A stretch of 64,000 nucleotides of DNA from Trichostrongylus colubriformis (taxonomy: Eukaryota > Nematoda > Chromadorea > Rhabditida > Trichostrongylidae): NCBI GenBank assembly GCA_963978905.1, contig OZ022256.1, positions 56,818,646-56,882,645 on the forward strand. The letters are read 5' to 3'. Of this stretch, positions 37,301 through 48,488 are shown piece after piece (position 1 is the first letter of the stretch; every line of letters starts with the position of its first letter). The position numbers and the translations under genes are program-made. Below the pieces are notes generated by a model. That model had not been told where the DNA came from. It did not search any database and was given only the letters and a program-made list of their open reading frames with translations.

Positions 37301-40300
37301 GCGTCGAATAGAAATCGATCCATATCGATTGGAATCGACGGTTGGGCTGGGAATGGATAATCCCAACTGAGCTAGTTGAGCTACCGCACACTACTGCGCG
37401 AATAACATGGTAGAATACTATGAAAAAGACTATCTTTACTAATCAGTCGCTATCGAATAAGCCATTTTGCACTTTATTCTGGCAATGTTGGGCTGTCCCG
37501 ACTGGCACTACTACTATCTACAGCTTGTGTGGTAAAGATAGAGGAAAAAAGGGAAAAAATCAAATTAAGTAATAAGAGCTTCAAACAAGCAAACCAATTG
37601 CAGGTGTAGCTGTTGGTTTTGTGACAACTAAACAAGTCACGGATTCCACGCCTGCTGCTCTCTACGCAAAAGTTAGCGTTTGCTATAATTTGAATTTTAA
37701 AAAGAAAACTAAAAGTAGCTCATATTTCAGGGCGTACACAGAGAGCTGGAATATGACCTGCGTAACGGAACCACCTTCGAAGTTATATGTCCTACTGACA
37801 TAGCTCTGCAGATACTGAATCGTCCAGCTATAGAATTCCAGGTGCTCTTGCCCTGACGAACTTCACAAAGATCCACTTTGAGCATTAGCTTGTCGTCACA
37901 TCGGAGGGGAAGGCAGAGTACGAAATTCCATCAGCTGGCTATTCGTAGGCTCTGATTCAACCCGTGCATGTTTAATGAGGTCAAACCTAGCGTTGAGGAA
38001 GATTTCTAAGAAGTACGATCGCTACGCCGCCATTGACCCTTCCGACGCTACCTGTTGATATACTCCAGAACTTCCTAAAAATGTCGCCAATCAACAATGA
38101 TTCATAGCTTTGCGACCTAGTAGGAAGTGGGTTGATCGTCTGATGACCTTTTTTTAGCGTTTTTGGAGATTGCCTTCACGGTTCAAAAATTCATTTACGC
38201 AACGGTCGTCGAATACTCCTCAAAGATTTTTCAAAAATACTATTCCCATTTCCGTACACAGAATACACCCCATCTTTAAAGGAATCTTCAACCCATGCTT
38301 GACCCTCAGGAGTATGGTAATATTGATAATTTTATAGTATTACAATAATTATCGGCTCCGTAACCGAGGCGACCTCTGCAGCTATTCCATTCGCCCCTGT
38401 GACCTTGCGGCTCGAGTAGTTGTGAGCTCGACAGCTGCAACTGTCACAGCACCGGCTCCGACGCCAGAGCACTCCCAAGTTCCCAGGTTTCGAGGAAACT
38501 AGCCACTTCTATACAACCCGTCCCTCTACGGGATCTAATAAGACCCCTGTCCCTTTTCCCTAACATCTACAATACCAGTGAATGTGGTACGCTTGTTAGT
38601 TGCGATGTGTTTTATTGCTGTATACTATTACTTGAAGCAAAAATTAGATTTTTATTTCATATTTCCTACTTTTTGTTTTTGTTTCACGCCGACTCGCTGG
38701 GAAATACCTCTCGCTTCTTATCTGCTTATTGAAAGCTTAGATTCTGGTGCTTATCGCTGACCTCAGAGGTTTGACCCCCTCCCCTCCTGTTCGATCAAGT
38801 ACGACCCCCTGTCGAAGAATCCTCGACTCAAGGTGCACCCTGTCCGACAACTGACCCCTGACTTTTATTTTTATTTCACGCTATTCCTGAAAGAATCTCA
38901 AATAAAGTAAGTAAAGTTATAGCAATTAAGGTGCTAATGGGCGGTGGTAGAGCTTATCTTACGGATGCAACTAGAAATGGAAGGCGATCTGATGGACGAA
39001 ATATTGATGTGGAATGGGAGAACTCCGGCGGGAAAAGGAAAGTCCTACGATCACGACACGAATTGGAGCAATACGAGGCTTCTGAGAATGAAAAAGTGTT
39101 GGGTAAGTTAGGGGGACGTATTTTGACGAAGAAAAATTAAAAATTGCGTCCAAAATTTCCTGGAGTACGGCATGACACAGCTGCTGGTAAAACTGTATGA
39201 ATGACCGAAATACTGTAGGCTTTTCCTGCGACGAGTGCTTAAAAACACCTACGGGGTTGACTTGGGTGTATTCTGGGATGTATTGGGTTGAGGAATAAGT
39301 CCCCGCGGTTTCTTTCAACCCCGTTTTTTACAACGTTTCCTTCATCTTTTGATAACGTTTATATATGTTTTCGATAGAGCTTTTTTTGCTCTACGAAATG
39401 CTACTATCTGTTTTTCGATTCCTTCGACTACCTAATATTTATGAGGTTTGGAAAGTATGTAAACTGAAGGCAAAAAATTGGCACTTGCGCACTTCATCTT
39501 TCTCGTCTGCCATCGAGACCAAAAAATGCATGTGTATACGTTTCGATAGAGCTTTTCCAGCTCTACAGAATGGCCCTTCCTTTTATTTAAATCGCTCTAC
39601 TTTTTGCTGTTTTTAAAACTCACAAATGCAATACTCGCAAAAGTGTGCACTTTCGTTATCCTCTTTTCCTCGCCTACCATCGAGACCGGAGAGAATGTGC
39701 ATATATGCATTCAATGAAGCTTCCTTTGCTCTACAAGATAATACCATGATTCTTTTGTATCCTCTCATATTTTAGCATGTAGCAATAAGTTGTCGCCTGT
39801 TTTTCAATTCAATATTGCATAATGAAAATAATTTTTTCGGCAGATCGTTTCAAACCATTCGATAGAGCTCTTTTCGCTCTACAAGATGGTGCTTACGGTT
39901 TTTGCTCCAATGAATTTTTGTCATTTTTTAGATCATTTAAAACTCAACGGAATCGAGCATTTTTGACACCATGTGACGAAAATGCTTGATTTCGTCGAGT
40001 TTTAAATGATCTAAAAAATGTCAAAAATTCATTGTAACAAAAACCGTAAGCACCATCTTGTAGAGCGAAAAGAGCTCTATCGAATGGTTCAAAACGATCT
40101 GCCGAAAAAATTTATTTTCATTATGCAATATTGAATTGAAAAACAGGCGACAACTTATTGCTACATGCTAAAATATGAGAGGATACAACAGAATCATGGT
40201 ATTATCTTGTAGAGCAAAGGAAGCTTCATTGAATGCATATATGCACATTCTCTCCGGTCTCGATGGTAGGCGAGGAAAAGAGGATAACGAAAGTGCACAC

Positions 40301-43300
40301 TTCTGCGAGTATTACATTTGTGAGTTTTAAAAACAGCAAAAAGTAAAGCGATTTAAATAAAAGGAAGTGCCATTCTGTTGAGCTGGAAAAGCTCTATCAA
40401 ATCGTATACCCAAACATTTTTTGATCTTGATAGTAGGCGAGAAAAATGCGGTGCGCAAGTGCCAATTTTTAGCCTTCAGCTCACTTCATTTCCAAACCTC
40501 ATAAATATTAGGTAGTCGAAGGAATCGAAAAACAGATAGTAGCACTTTGTAGAGCAAAAAAAGCTCTATCGAAAACATATACAAGCTTTGTCAAAAGATG
40601 AAGGCAACATTGTAAAAAACGGGGTTGAAAAAAACCGCGGGGACTTATTCCTCAACCCAATATATGCAAAGAGAGATGCTCAAAAGTGCAATCATAGAGG
40701 AGGGACGAATGAGGCGGTCAAAAACCCTCGAATGGAGACCCTTTTTTAGCAATCCACATTGAGGATAGGTTTTCCCCGCATTTGTGCCGTTAAGGCATGA
40801 ATTTGGCGTGGACGCGCCTGGCTGCACTGTGGGCCCCTTATAACCTGGAATCTAAAGCGACTATACCCAAAATGAACGCAGGGGATCGTCGTAGTTCTAG
40901 AACTGAGCCAGTGCGGTGCGCGTAGCTCGCACTCATCGTGTCACGCGTTGGATTCCGCAACGCGAACTTCCTGTCTTAATGACACACAACTTTTCTGAAA
41001 ATCGCTAATAGGATTCGGCCAGGAGGTCAGGCAAGATAAGCAGTGAACGTTGTCCCGTTTTCCTTAGATTCTCTATTCACAAAAAGAAGCAGTCATTTTC
41101 CTGCAAAACAGCTCCTGGATCCGAAATCACGAAGGGTAGCTATCACGGGGAAATCGCCAATGTTCAAAACGGTTGGAATTTTTCCGATCTAACAGATAGA
41201 TGTCTTTGTAACCCACTTCTTTTCATCGCCTCCCGGTACCTCTACTGAGTGTTCTAAATTCTATTCATTCATTGAAGTTCTACTTCATGTTCGGACCAGC
41301 CAAAATTCAATTTTTTCAAGTTTTGTGAATAATGTTGCAGGCCTATTCGCTGAAAAGGAAATGGAGTATGTGATCCAGAGGCCTGCAAACGAACCGGATC
41401 TGATGATGATGACGAAAAAAGCGATCGAGATTTTGGAGAAAAATGGCAAAGAATATTTCCTCATGGTGGAAGGTTCCGCTTTCACTTTTATGCCAATTGT
41501 AAGAATATATTCAAATATTTTATTACGCAGGGGGTCTCATAGATACTGGGCAGCACGCTAATAGTATGCATGCTGCATTCGGTGAAATGCGTGAATTTGA
41601 CGATGCCATCAAAGAGGTGAGCTGTGAAAGTGCGCTCAACTATTCTATACCTATGAATGTGCTTTCAGGCCCGTCAAATGACAGATCCCAGCGAAACGCT
41701 GATTTTAGTCACAGCTGATCACGCTCATGCACTTACCATTCCCGGATACGTTCCACTACGACATAGTATATTCGGTAATTATTATTAAGCACCTGAATGA
41801 ATTGTGGAAACATTGCAAAAAATAGGTTAATTGCTAAATAAGGACTGATGACTGCGAGTTGAGAGCTTTCTTGTGTGGGTCAATCCCCTAACTGAGTACC
41901 GATCGAAGCCACGCTGATGTGAGGCACGTGGCACTGATACGCAGTCAAGTGACCGCGTTCGCTTGTGGGAAAGCGCTCCGTCATTTGTGTTCATTCATAG
42001 AAAATTATAGGCCTTTTAAGGGTTCTATATCCCATTTCAGAGAACTACAACCTTGGAAAACACTCTGTGCCGAGCATGCTCTTTGCTGTTGGCCCTGGAT
42101 ATCGTGGTGGTTTTGAAAATGAAAAGCTCGCAGGAAATTTAAGTATGTCATTTAACCTTCACTGGATTTTCATGTCAACTCCTCTTTGGTTTACTCACAG
42201 TAACAAGAAGCAATAGACCTGTTTTCTTTAGCTAATGGGCAGGGAATAGCTGCAATGCGATTTTTATAAAAAAGGAAATCACGCCGACGCGCTTGTATCG
42301 AATATCTGTGCTACTTTTTATCAACTCTTATCACTCTTTGTCATTTTTTGTTGCACTGATATCCAATATCGGCGTTCCTGGCAGCAATAGGTCATATCTT
42401 ATGGTCATCTTTCTCGGTCACAAATTATTCCATTATCACTCGTTTTTATCATTTTCTGTCTCCAGTAGGCTCCCCATATCGTGCCCTTAATCTCATGGTG
42501 TTGATTTCCTGTTGTTTGTTGTTTACAATCGACTGCGAGGACCTTTAAACATCCCTCCCTCATTACCCGCGGATCGTTTTTTGCGAATTCTTTGCGAACA
42601 GAGCAAAACGTTGTGACCTGGCTCTAATGGCTTTTACATCCTCCTATCGTACATTATCGTCTACTATCACCTTCCTCTATTATCTATCATTGCCGTTCTG
42701 TATATCCATCTCTACACAGGGTAGAAATCTGTAAATCACGCACATCCATACACACGTATACACATCCTAATAGAATACGCTATGAGCAGTTTAAGCAGTT
42801 TCACTTGGAAAGTTAGAAACAAAAATTTTCAGGTAAGAAAACTTACCTGCAGCCTAGTGCCGTTTATGATACGACTGGTTATCATGGCGGTGAAGACGTG
42901 GGCATTTGGGCCGACGGACCTTTCGCAGAGTAGGCACAGACCTTATAGATGTAGCGCACAGGTCACATTGCCATTAGCTTTTCAAATGTCTTGCCGTTCA
43001 GACTGTTCACTGGATCTATGGAGAACACCGATATAGCGTATGCGATCAAATATCTAATGTGTATCGGAAATGCCGGTCAGAATGTATGCGATGCACCTGA
43101 GCAGCAATCGTCACTTTTTACCCGATTTACGAGTACGCTACAGACAATCTTTTTTGGCCTAAAGGACAACAGTAGTGGTCACTTAGGCGTTGAGAACTTT
43201 TGAACCAAGCCACCGTCTTGGTCCTATCGCCATGAGGGCACATATAATGAAAAGTTGCGCATCTGAGCGTCTTGAAAGGTCCTTAGAGGGGTCATCTGCA

Positions 43301-44660
43301 CATTATTTTTGGCCGAGCCTCGGTGGAGAAAAGGGTTCCCCCTCATGTGCGAGAGACTGCCATCCTCTTCAACAGCTAACACTTGTTACATTCCGGCTCC
43401 CCTCCCCTTTTTTAGGCTCGATCGGCCCGTTTCGAGAATAAACGGCAAAAAGGGGTCTCATTCCTTGCATCTTTGACCGTATCATTCCCGAGCACGTCGA
43501 CCTTCATATTTGGTGAACTTTTCATATTCGGCCCGGATTGCCCCTATCACTGTCTTTGTAGGTTCCACGGAAAGAATAAGTTTCTCTGCTACCCTTTCTC
43601 CCATTCCACATCAATATTCCGTCCATCAGATCGCCTTCCATTTCTAGTTGCATCCATAAGATAAGCTCACGCACCGCCCACCAGCACCTCAATTGCTTTA
43701 ACTTTACTCACTTCTATTAAAGGAATGGTCCATGGAAAAATGAGTTTTTCCGTTGCCCATATATTTATGTTGTATTTGCTTAATAAGGGCCGCACGCATA
43801 CACGTGAAGAAGTGAGCATCTAGCCAAGGTACGTTACCAAAGTGATGTCCGGAAGGGCGGGGCCTCAGAGCAAATGCCTGCACCTTCGTCCAGTCGAAAA
43901 GGCCTAGTGGAAAAGAAAATTAAGTAAACAGTCCCAATGTTCGTCTTCGACCGCGATGGATAGCTGGAGTGGACGCTTACACGGAAGGCCAGCCTACCCG
44001 TCCGCCACTTTAGGGAACTGTAGCTCAGCCGGATTCGCACCGTTTCGCGTGAAACTGTGCATGTGGCCCTTATTAGGTACCTAGAAGCTGGTGACCTACT
44101 TATCAAAATTCGACATCTCATAGGTAGTTTAATTTGTCGCATCGAGACGAATTTAAAGCTCCTAATTTTTCTCCAATTTTTCCTTTTTTAACGAAGTTAA
44201 GAGGGTGCGACGGCATGTGCCGTTTAATCCGTCGCCCACCGTCGATTTTTCAAAAAATGTGAGCGGTATTGTAAATACTGCATAAATTCATGGATAACTT
44301 GATTAACTTGATTCTTCCTCATTTTTCCATGCACGATTCCCTTGAGCGTTATAAATATATTTCACATGTAATATACTTTCGATGACTTTATGCAGTTCCT
44401 TCAGGAGCTACCCAAAAAAAAACAGTTCTTTTGAAAGTTCAATAACATAATTTTCAGATTACGTATTTCAAAGAGATCCGACCGAGATTGCTTTTCTGAT
44501 TCTGGTGTTAACCGCAACACTTTTCGGGATTATTTTGATCCTTATTATTGTGCTGGTTATGTGTATAAGAGCTATGGACCTGAACAGTAGGAGCAACACC
44601 CTGATCGATGAAGAGGAAAGCAAATCTGACACGGAGTGGATTTCAGAGGAATCTGTGTAG
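31400..44660 (+). CDS. Alkaline phosphatase, copy C, with frame break in exon 1
   Basis: Fourteen exons: 31400-31621, 34345-34499, 35401-35469, 35649-35754, 37604-37671, 37731-37841, 38931-39102, 41341-41472, 41531-41616, 41669-41774, 42041-42142, 42833-42929, 43002-43132, 44458-44660. Exons 2-14 have the same lengths as copy B and read openly through all metal and phosphate residues: IGDGMG, TDSTAGG (nucleophile Ser kept), [16 protein letters not shown] (Arg), [27 protein letters not shown]. Position 153 is Asp and 328 is Thr. The C-terminal helix and tail ([11 protein letters not shown]) are intact. Exon 1 is 222 rather than 217 bp: five extra bases break the frame, giving TGA after 47 codons. 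The gene is either a recent pseudogene, spliced from another first exon, or affected by a sequence error. Intron 7 holds a 1.38 kb foldback. Confidence 0.85.
31501..31543 (+). other. Frame break in copy C exon 1
   Basis: Against copy B, this exon has five surplus bases in the A-rich stretch TTTCCAAAAATAAAGCAC. The frame then meets TGA at 31541-31543. Past the surplus, the copy B frame resumes to the exon end, but that frame has its own TGA just upstream, so no alternative start rescues it. Confidence 0.85.
31900..33265 (+). repeat. Two diverged direct copies of a ~500-bp unit in copy C intron 1
   Basis: About 31900-32400 and 32760-33265 share, in order, CCAGATxATTTAGCT, CTATTGGGAGTTGG, GTAGATCCGTATG, GCTTATCGTTTTTG and TATTGTTGCTGG. 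Within each unit a shorter motif recurs: CACCATTATTTGGAAT followed by AGCGGTCGATACC. Non-coding. Confidence 0.7.
32450..32530. repeat. Perfect 36-bp hairpin, 9-base loop
   Basis: Arms 32450-32485 and 32495-32530 are exact reverse complements (ATGATAATGATTACCCGATA at the left edge); the loop is CGCACTGTA. It lies between the two direct repeat units. Confidence 0.92.
33651..33891. repeat. Inverted-repeat element of about 240 bp in copy C intron 1
   Basis: Left arm GGGTGGGGTCCACGAGGTCG and right arm CGACCTCGTGGACCCCACCC are exact complements; the paired arms extend about 29 bp. The interior is GC-rich with no coding sign. Confidence 0.85.
36000..36295 (-). repeat. Minus-strand coding-like segment in intron 4 of copy C
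   Basis: Reverse frame is open for 84 codons (36290-36036) and reads [14 protein letters not shown] and [19 protein letters not shown]. It aligns with the broken segment in intron 4 of copy B (13920-14200), and part of the pattern recurs at 45860-46060. No Met-start gene or family is recognised. Confidence 0.4.
36973..37125. repeat. GC-rich short element, palindromic, intron 4 of copy C
   Basis: Best-preserved member of its family: left end AGGCCGCTTCCATACTTTGC, right end GCAAAGTATGGAAGCGGCCT, exact complements. Inside, GACGCCGTCAC and its complement repeat several times, so nearly the whole 153 bp can fold on itself. Confidence 0.88.
39283..40660. mobile_element. 1.38-kb near-perfect foldback in intron 7 of copy C
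   Basis: Arms of about 680 bp (39283-39965 and about 39980-40660) are near-identical reverse complements joined by a loop of about 15-20 bases. Ends TTGGGTTGAGGAATAAGTCC and complement, with TA on both sides (39281-39282, 40661-40662), as in Tc1/mariner insertions. Each arm contains four spaced copies of a small stem-loop of type CGATAGAGCT..GCTCTAC, at about 39372, 39544, 39712 and 39860 in the left arm. No transposase is recognisable. Confidence 0.92.
43713..44343. repeat. Inverted-repeat element in intron 13, copy C
   Basis: Left end TTAAAGGAATGGTCCATGG through TTATGTTGTATTTGCTTAAT; inner right arm CGCGTGAAACTGTGCATGTGG; outer right end CATGCACGATTCCC. About 220 bp of unrelated sequence splits the right arm. 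Orthologous to the elements in copies A and B. Confidence 0.6.
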
Positions 44661-45420
44661 ACGATATAATAAACAAAAAAATTGTATCACACGAATAATT
44701 CACAAGGCTTAAACGAAGACTTTCATCAGGATCTGAATAAATAGTTCAGTCCTTGAGCTTTGTATTTCGTTGCAGTATTTCTGTTATCCAATTCTTCCTC
44801 ATTCGAAAGATAAACCCATTAAAAATTTGGTTTTTCTCACTCCCATACAGCTATGTTTTGTTTATTGCAACGGACCATCTGTACATTTCACATGAACAGA
44901 TCAAAATCTTCTTGGATAAATGCCCTTCGAAATTCATTCACGCGCGTAACGTGGACGGTGTCGCGAATGCTGTCGAGCCAAACAGCGGCAAATTTAGACA
45001 CGCTTCAAAGTCGTTCTCGTAGTCAAAATTTGGAGTTGATAGTGGCTTCGTCTTCTTTTCGTTAAAAGCCTTGTCTTATCTGAAGCGATTCTTCCCCGGG
45101 ATTATAAGTTTTATGGTTGTAACCCGTCGGCGATTCGAAGGAATCGTGGGAAGTTCAAGTTGTTCTCATAACAAAACTACATTCTTATTTCGATTAAGCG
45201 AAAAGTACTACTCTCGCACTCGGAGTCGATATCGCTATTTAAATTCGTCATGTTCTCATGCTATGAACACTTAAACCATCTAATCTTTATGATCCCTGTA
45301 GATACGTCTCCTCTAGTATCCTGGTCTTCCTTATCGAGAAATGAAGAAATATCAAATACATTTTGAATAAGAGTCAGGTTGGCAAAAAGAAGAGTTAGAT
45401 AATCTGCTCGACTGCATAGG
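44661..45420. other. Duplicated 3' flank of copy C
   Basis: AATAAA at 44668-44673. From about 44850 to 45370 the sequence matches the A-B spacer (7110-7660). Right of about 45400 no phosphatase similarity continues, so the array ends here. Confidence 0.6.
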
Positions 45421-45859
45421 ATTCCTTGTGAAGAACATGAATCATTTCTGTTATATTTACAAGTAATTTACTGCAAGGCCCACGAAGGGTTTTTTCTGAG
45501 ATTTTAGTAAATAATTTGTCATGAAACACTACAAACTATATATACAAACTTGTGCTCAACCTCTATCCAAAACAAGGAGTTCGATGATAATCTGAAATCT
45601 TTGATCTGAATTCTCAGCCCGTGCCATATTCGTAGCTCGGCAGACGAGGGAGTCCTACTGAGCATGCCCATTATCTCGACATATTGTATCTATGTATTTG
45701 ATAGTTTTTGTCTCCATATGCGAAACCCCTTCGATTAGCTCTCAATCCTTCCATTGTTTGATATTTTTAAGGCCTAGAATTAGAACACTCCAAAGGCGAC
45801 TACCTGCACTCCGAGCACGTGCCCTTCTTGCTGATAATCGAAGTCCAAAAAAACATGAG

Positions 45860-46250
45860 CCTCTCCATTCCACGTCAAATCATATAAAGTGGTACCCTCT
45901 TTTGAATAGGATGCCCATAAAATATTGCCCAGGGGCTTGTGACACCAACCATAGTCACATACCTCTGTGCTACCCGTGACAGAATTGAGCTAGGTAGGCC
46001 CTTCATTGCAGCACAGCACCTTTCCACGCTGAATCTGCTTTTCTTAATAGTATCCACGAGATGAGTGGTTGCATAGTTCAGTCAGCACTCTTCAATGACT
46101 AGCGAAGGTTTCCGCGCCCCATTGCAATCTTCGTGACGCGCGGCCGTCCACACCACCCTGCACAATCCATTCGCCTCGCTGCCGTCGTTTTGAATAATTC
46201 ATTTTTCGGGGTAGGTTGCAGGCGACTCGAACTAGTCTGTGGGGACAGTA
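45860..46250. other. Partial third copy of the intron 4 minus-strand segment
   Basis: Reverse frame includes RVAQRYVTMVGVTSPW, which lines up loosely with [16 protein letters not shown] in intron 4 of copy B. The match is short. The surrounding 45420-46660 holds nothing else I recognise. Confidence 0.3.
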
Positions 46251-47032
46251 TTTCCTATAATTTCCCTTGTCTCCTATAGGTTTCCTTCACCTTGTAACAA
46301 CAACACTTCTTTGACACTGGAAAAACGCCGGTGGTACGCATTTTTCTCTTGCTGTAACGTTATCAATCAGCTGTTGACGTCATGATCCTGCATCCACCAA
46401 TGACAATATTTCCTTTATCTGATAAAATTGATATAATAGGTTATGTGAATATTGTGGCAGTAGAATTGCGTGCTTGATATTCGTTCGAGAGGCCAAGTTA
46501 TCTATTTCCATAGTTTTTCGGCCTTTTTCTTATCTTACTTGATTTTATTGCTTCTGTTTTGTCTTGAATTGCTCTGTGATCTTCTTTCCGATTTCTCTTC
46601 GATATCGAATATTGCTACAGAATTGAATAAAAAAAGCCACAACGTATTGTGGCGCTATGTTACGAACGGTGGGGGGGGGGGGGGCATTTCAAGCCCATGC
46701 ATACATCTGAATCCACATCTCATCATAACCAGCCAGTGAAGGTGATGGAGGGTATGAAGAAGTGATTATGAACCAGAAAAATGGATTTCTCCCGAGCTTA
46801 AGGAGGGAAGGAGCTTCAAAGCGAGTGAACCACTTTTATCCCACTTCCCCTTACCACCGCGCTTAGTTTTCCGATTTTCAACTCCCTTTTACCCCTATTC
46901 CCAACATAGTAGGGCATCGCCAGTCCCTCATTTACACTAAATATCCTCTTCATTTCCACCACCATTCGTGTGGTATTGTCCAGTACAACCACTCAATATA
47001 TGGGAATCGAGGGATGGGGCAAAAATCGAAAC

Positions 47033-47625
47033 TTGTCGAGAAATCGAATCGAATACCCTCTCTTCGGCTGTCACTTCGCGTATGTTGAATATTTTCATGA
47101 AACTGCCGTTTGTTTATTTTGACTGGACGATTTCCAATCAATCTGTCTTCAGCTATTTCAGTTCCGATTCTGCTGATTTTCTTGATAAAAATACAAAGAA
47201 TCGCTCAAAGCGCATTATCTTTATGGCTTCTGATAACGTTTTTCCCAAAAGGGCCTACGTACCGATTATAACATTCCTCGTCCTCCTCATGTTCTCTACC
47301 GATTCAAAAGTATTATTCTTCACTGTGACTGCTTATTACGGGAAAACGGGAAAGTGGGGGGGGGGGGGGGGGGGGGAGGAGGGACAGGCGAGATCACCAG
47401 AACTGGACGGGAAATCGGAAATTCTCTTCTCGGCTGTCACTTCGCACATGTCAAATATTTTCATGAAATTGCCATTTATTTATTTTGACTGCACGGTCTT
47501 TAATCGATATTCTTGTCGGCTATTTTATTTCTGTTATTTACTTCAATTCAGTTGATTTTCTCAATAAAAATATAAGAATCGCTCAAAGCGCCTTAGCTTG
47601 ATGCTTCGAACATTTTTCTCCTTGA
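47033..47625 (+). repeat. Tandem duplication of a ~220-bp unit around a 21-base G tract
   Basis: Units at about 47033-47255 and 47398-47625 share CGGCTGTCACTTCGC, AATATTTTCATGAAA, TATTTTGACTG and AATCGCTCAAAGCGC in order. The spacer contains G21 (47356-47376). A 195-codon open frame across both units repeats itself because the DNA does; I do not regard it as a gene. Confidence 0.75.
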
Positions 47626-48300
47626 TAGGAGCTTTCAATATTTTCGAGTGAATTAAAGTCTTGCCCTTTTTCATCATACGATCTATGGCATTGCGAAACT
47701 CCATCCTCGAAAATGCGGCCCCCCGCTGACAGCCGGTAGAACGATCTCAACTGCGGGAAACCTCTTTGACGCCTTTAACCTCGGCTGGTATCGAGGTCAG
47801 ATGGCGCCACAAAGAACATTCTTTTTTCATTCGATTTTGGCCCTCAAAGTTGGTGATTTTTTGTTCAGTAAGTGTAATGATGCTATTTGTCGTGGGGCAA
47901 GTCTTTCATACTTGACTGAGCCATGTTCAAGCATGGGTCGAATCTCAGGAGGGGGTGGGTAAAGGAGAAGGTTCGCATTTCTCTTGATTTTCGAGCAATC
48001 AGCAATGACCACCTCTCTCTTTAACCGGTTTTCTGATCTCCAACAAAGACTGTGAATCACCGATAATCATACCTTGTATTAGACAACAATACTATTATTA
48101 TCGTCTGACCAGGTTAAAGGGTCGTATGGTCAGGATTAATTCGGGATGGGGTCATAACCCTCAAAAATTTTCCTCGACACAACGCTTAGTCTGGCTCTGA
48201 TCGTGAGCTGCCTTCCTCTTTGGGCACAGATAAAATTCCCAACTCGCTCTCACAATTATGTCGTCAAATAATTTTTTTCTTCGTAATGTCACCTCCTTTG

Positions 48301-48488
48301 ACTTGTTCTTTTTGTGCTCTGATGTGTAATTAAATGCAGTGGCTCAATATGCCCCCCCCCCCATATTCTAATATAATAACCTTTCTAACTAGAGGACCGA
48401 CTTGTTCTTTTTGTGCTCTGATGTGGAATTAGATGCAGTGGCTCAATATGCCCTCCTCCCCCCCCCCCCCCCCATAAACTAGAGGACC
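48301..48488 (+). repeat. Tandem duplication of a ~95-bp unit with C tracts
   Basis: Two units, 48301-48398 and 48400-48488, each run from ACTTGTTCTTTTTGTGCTCT through GCAGTGGCTCAATATGCC, a C tract (11 and 16 bases), and AACTAGAGGACC. Confidence 0.85.

Noticed and set aside
39372..39880. CRISPR-like array
   Set aside because: The four spaced repeats are short, imperfect stem-loops within one arm of a foldback in an animal-type genome, with no cas-like gene.
46968..47555. Longest plus-strand open frame, 195 codons
   Set aside because: The frame repeats itself because it spans a tandem DNA duplication and it translates a G21 tract as polyglycine. No domain, signal or splice context.
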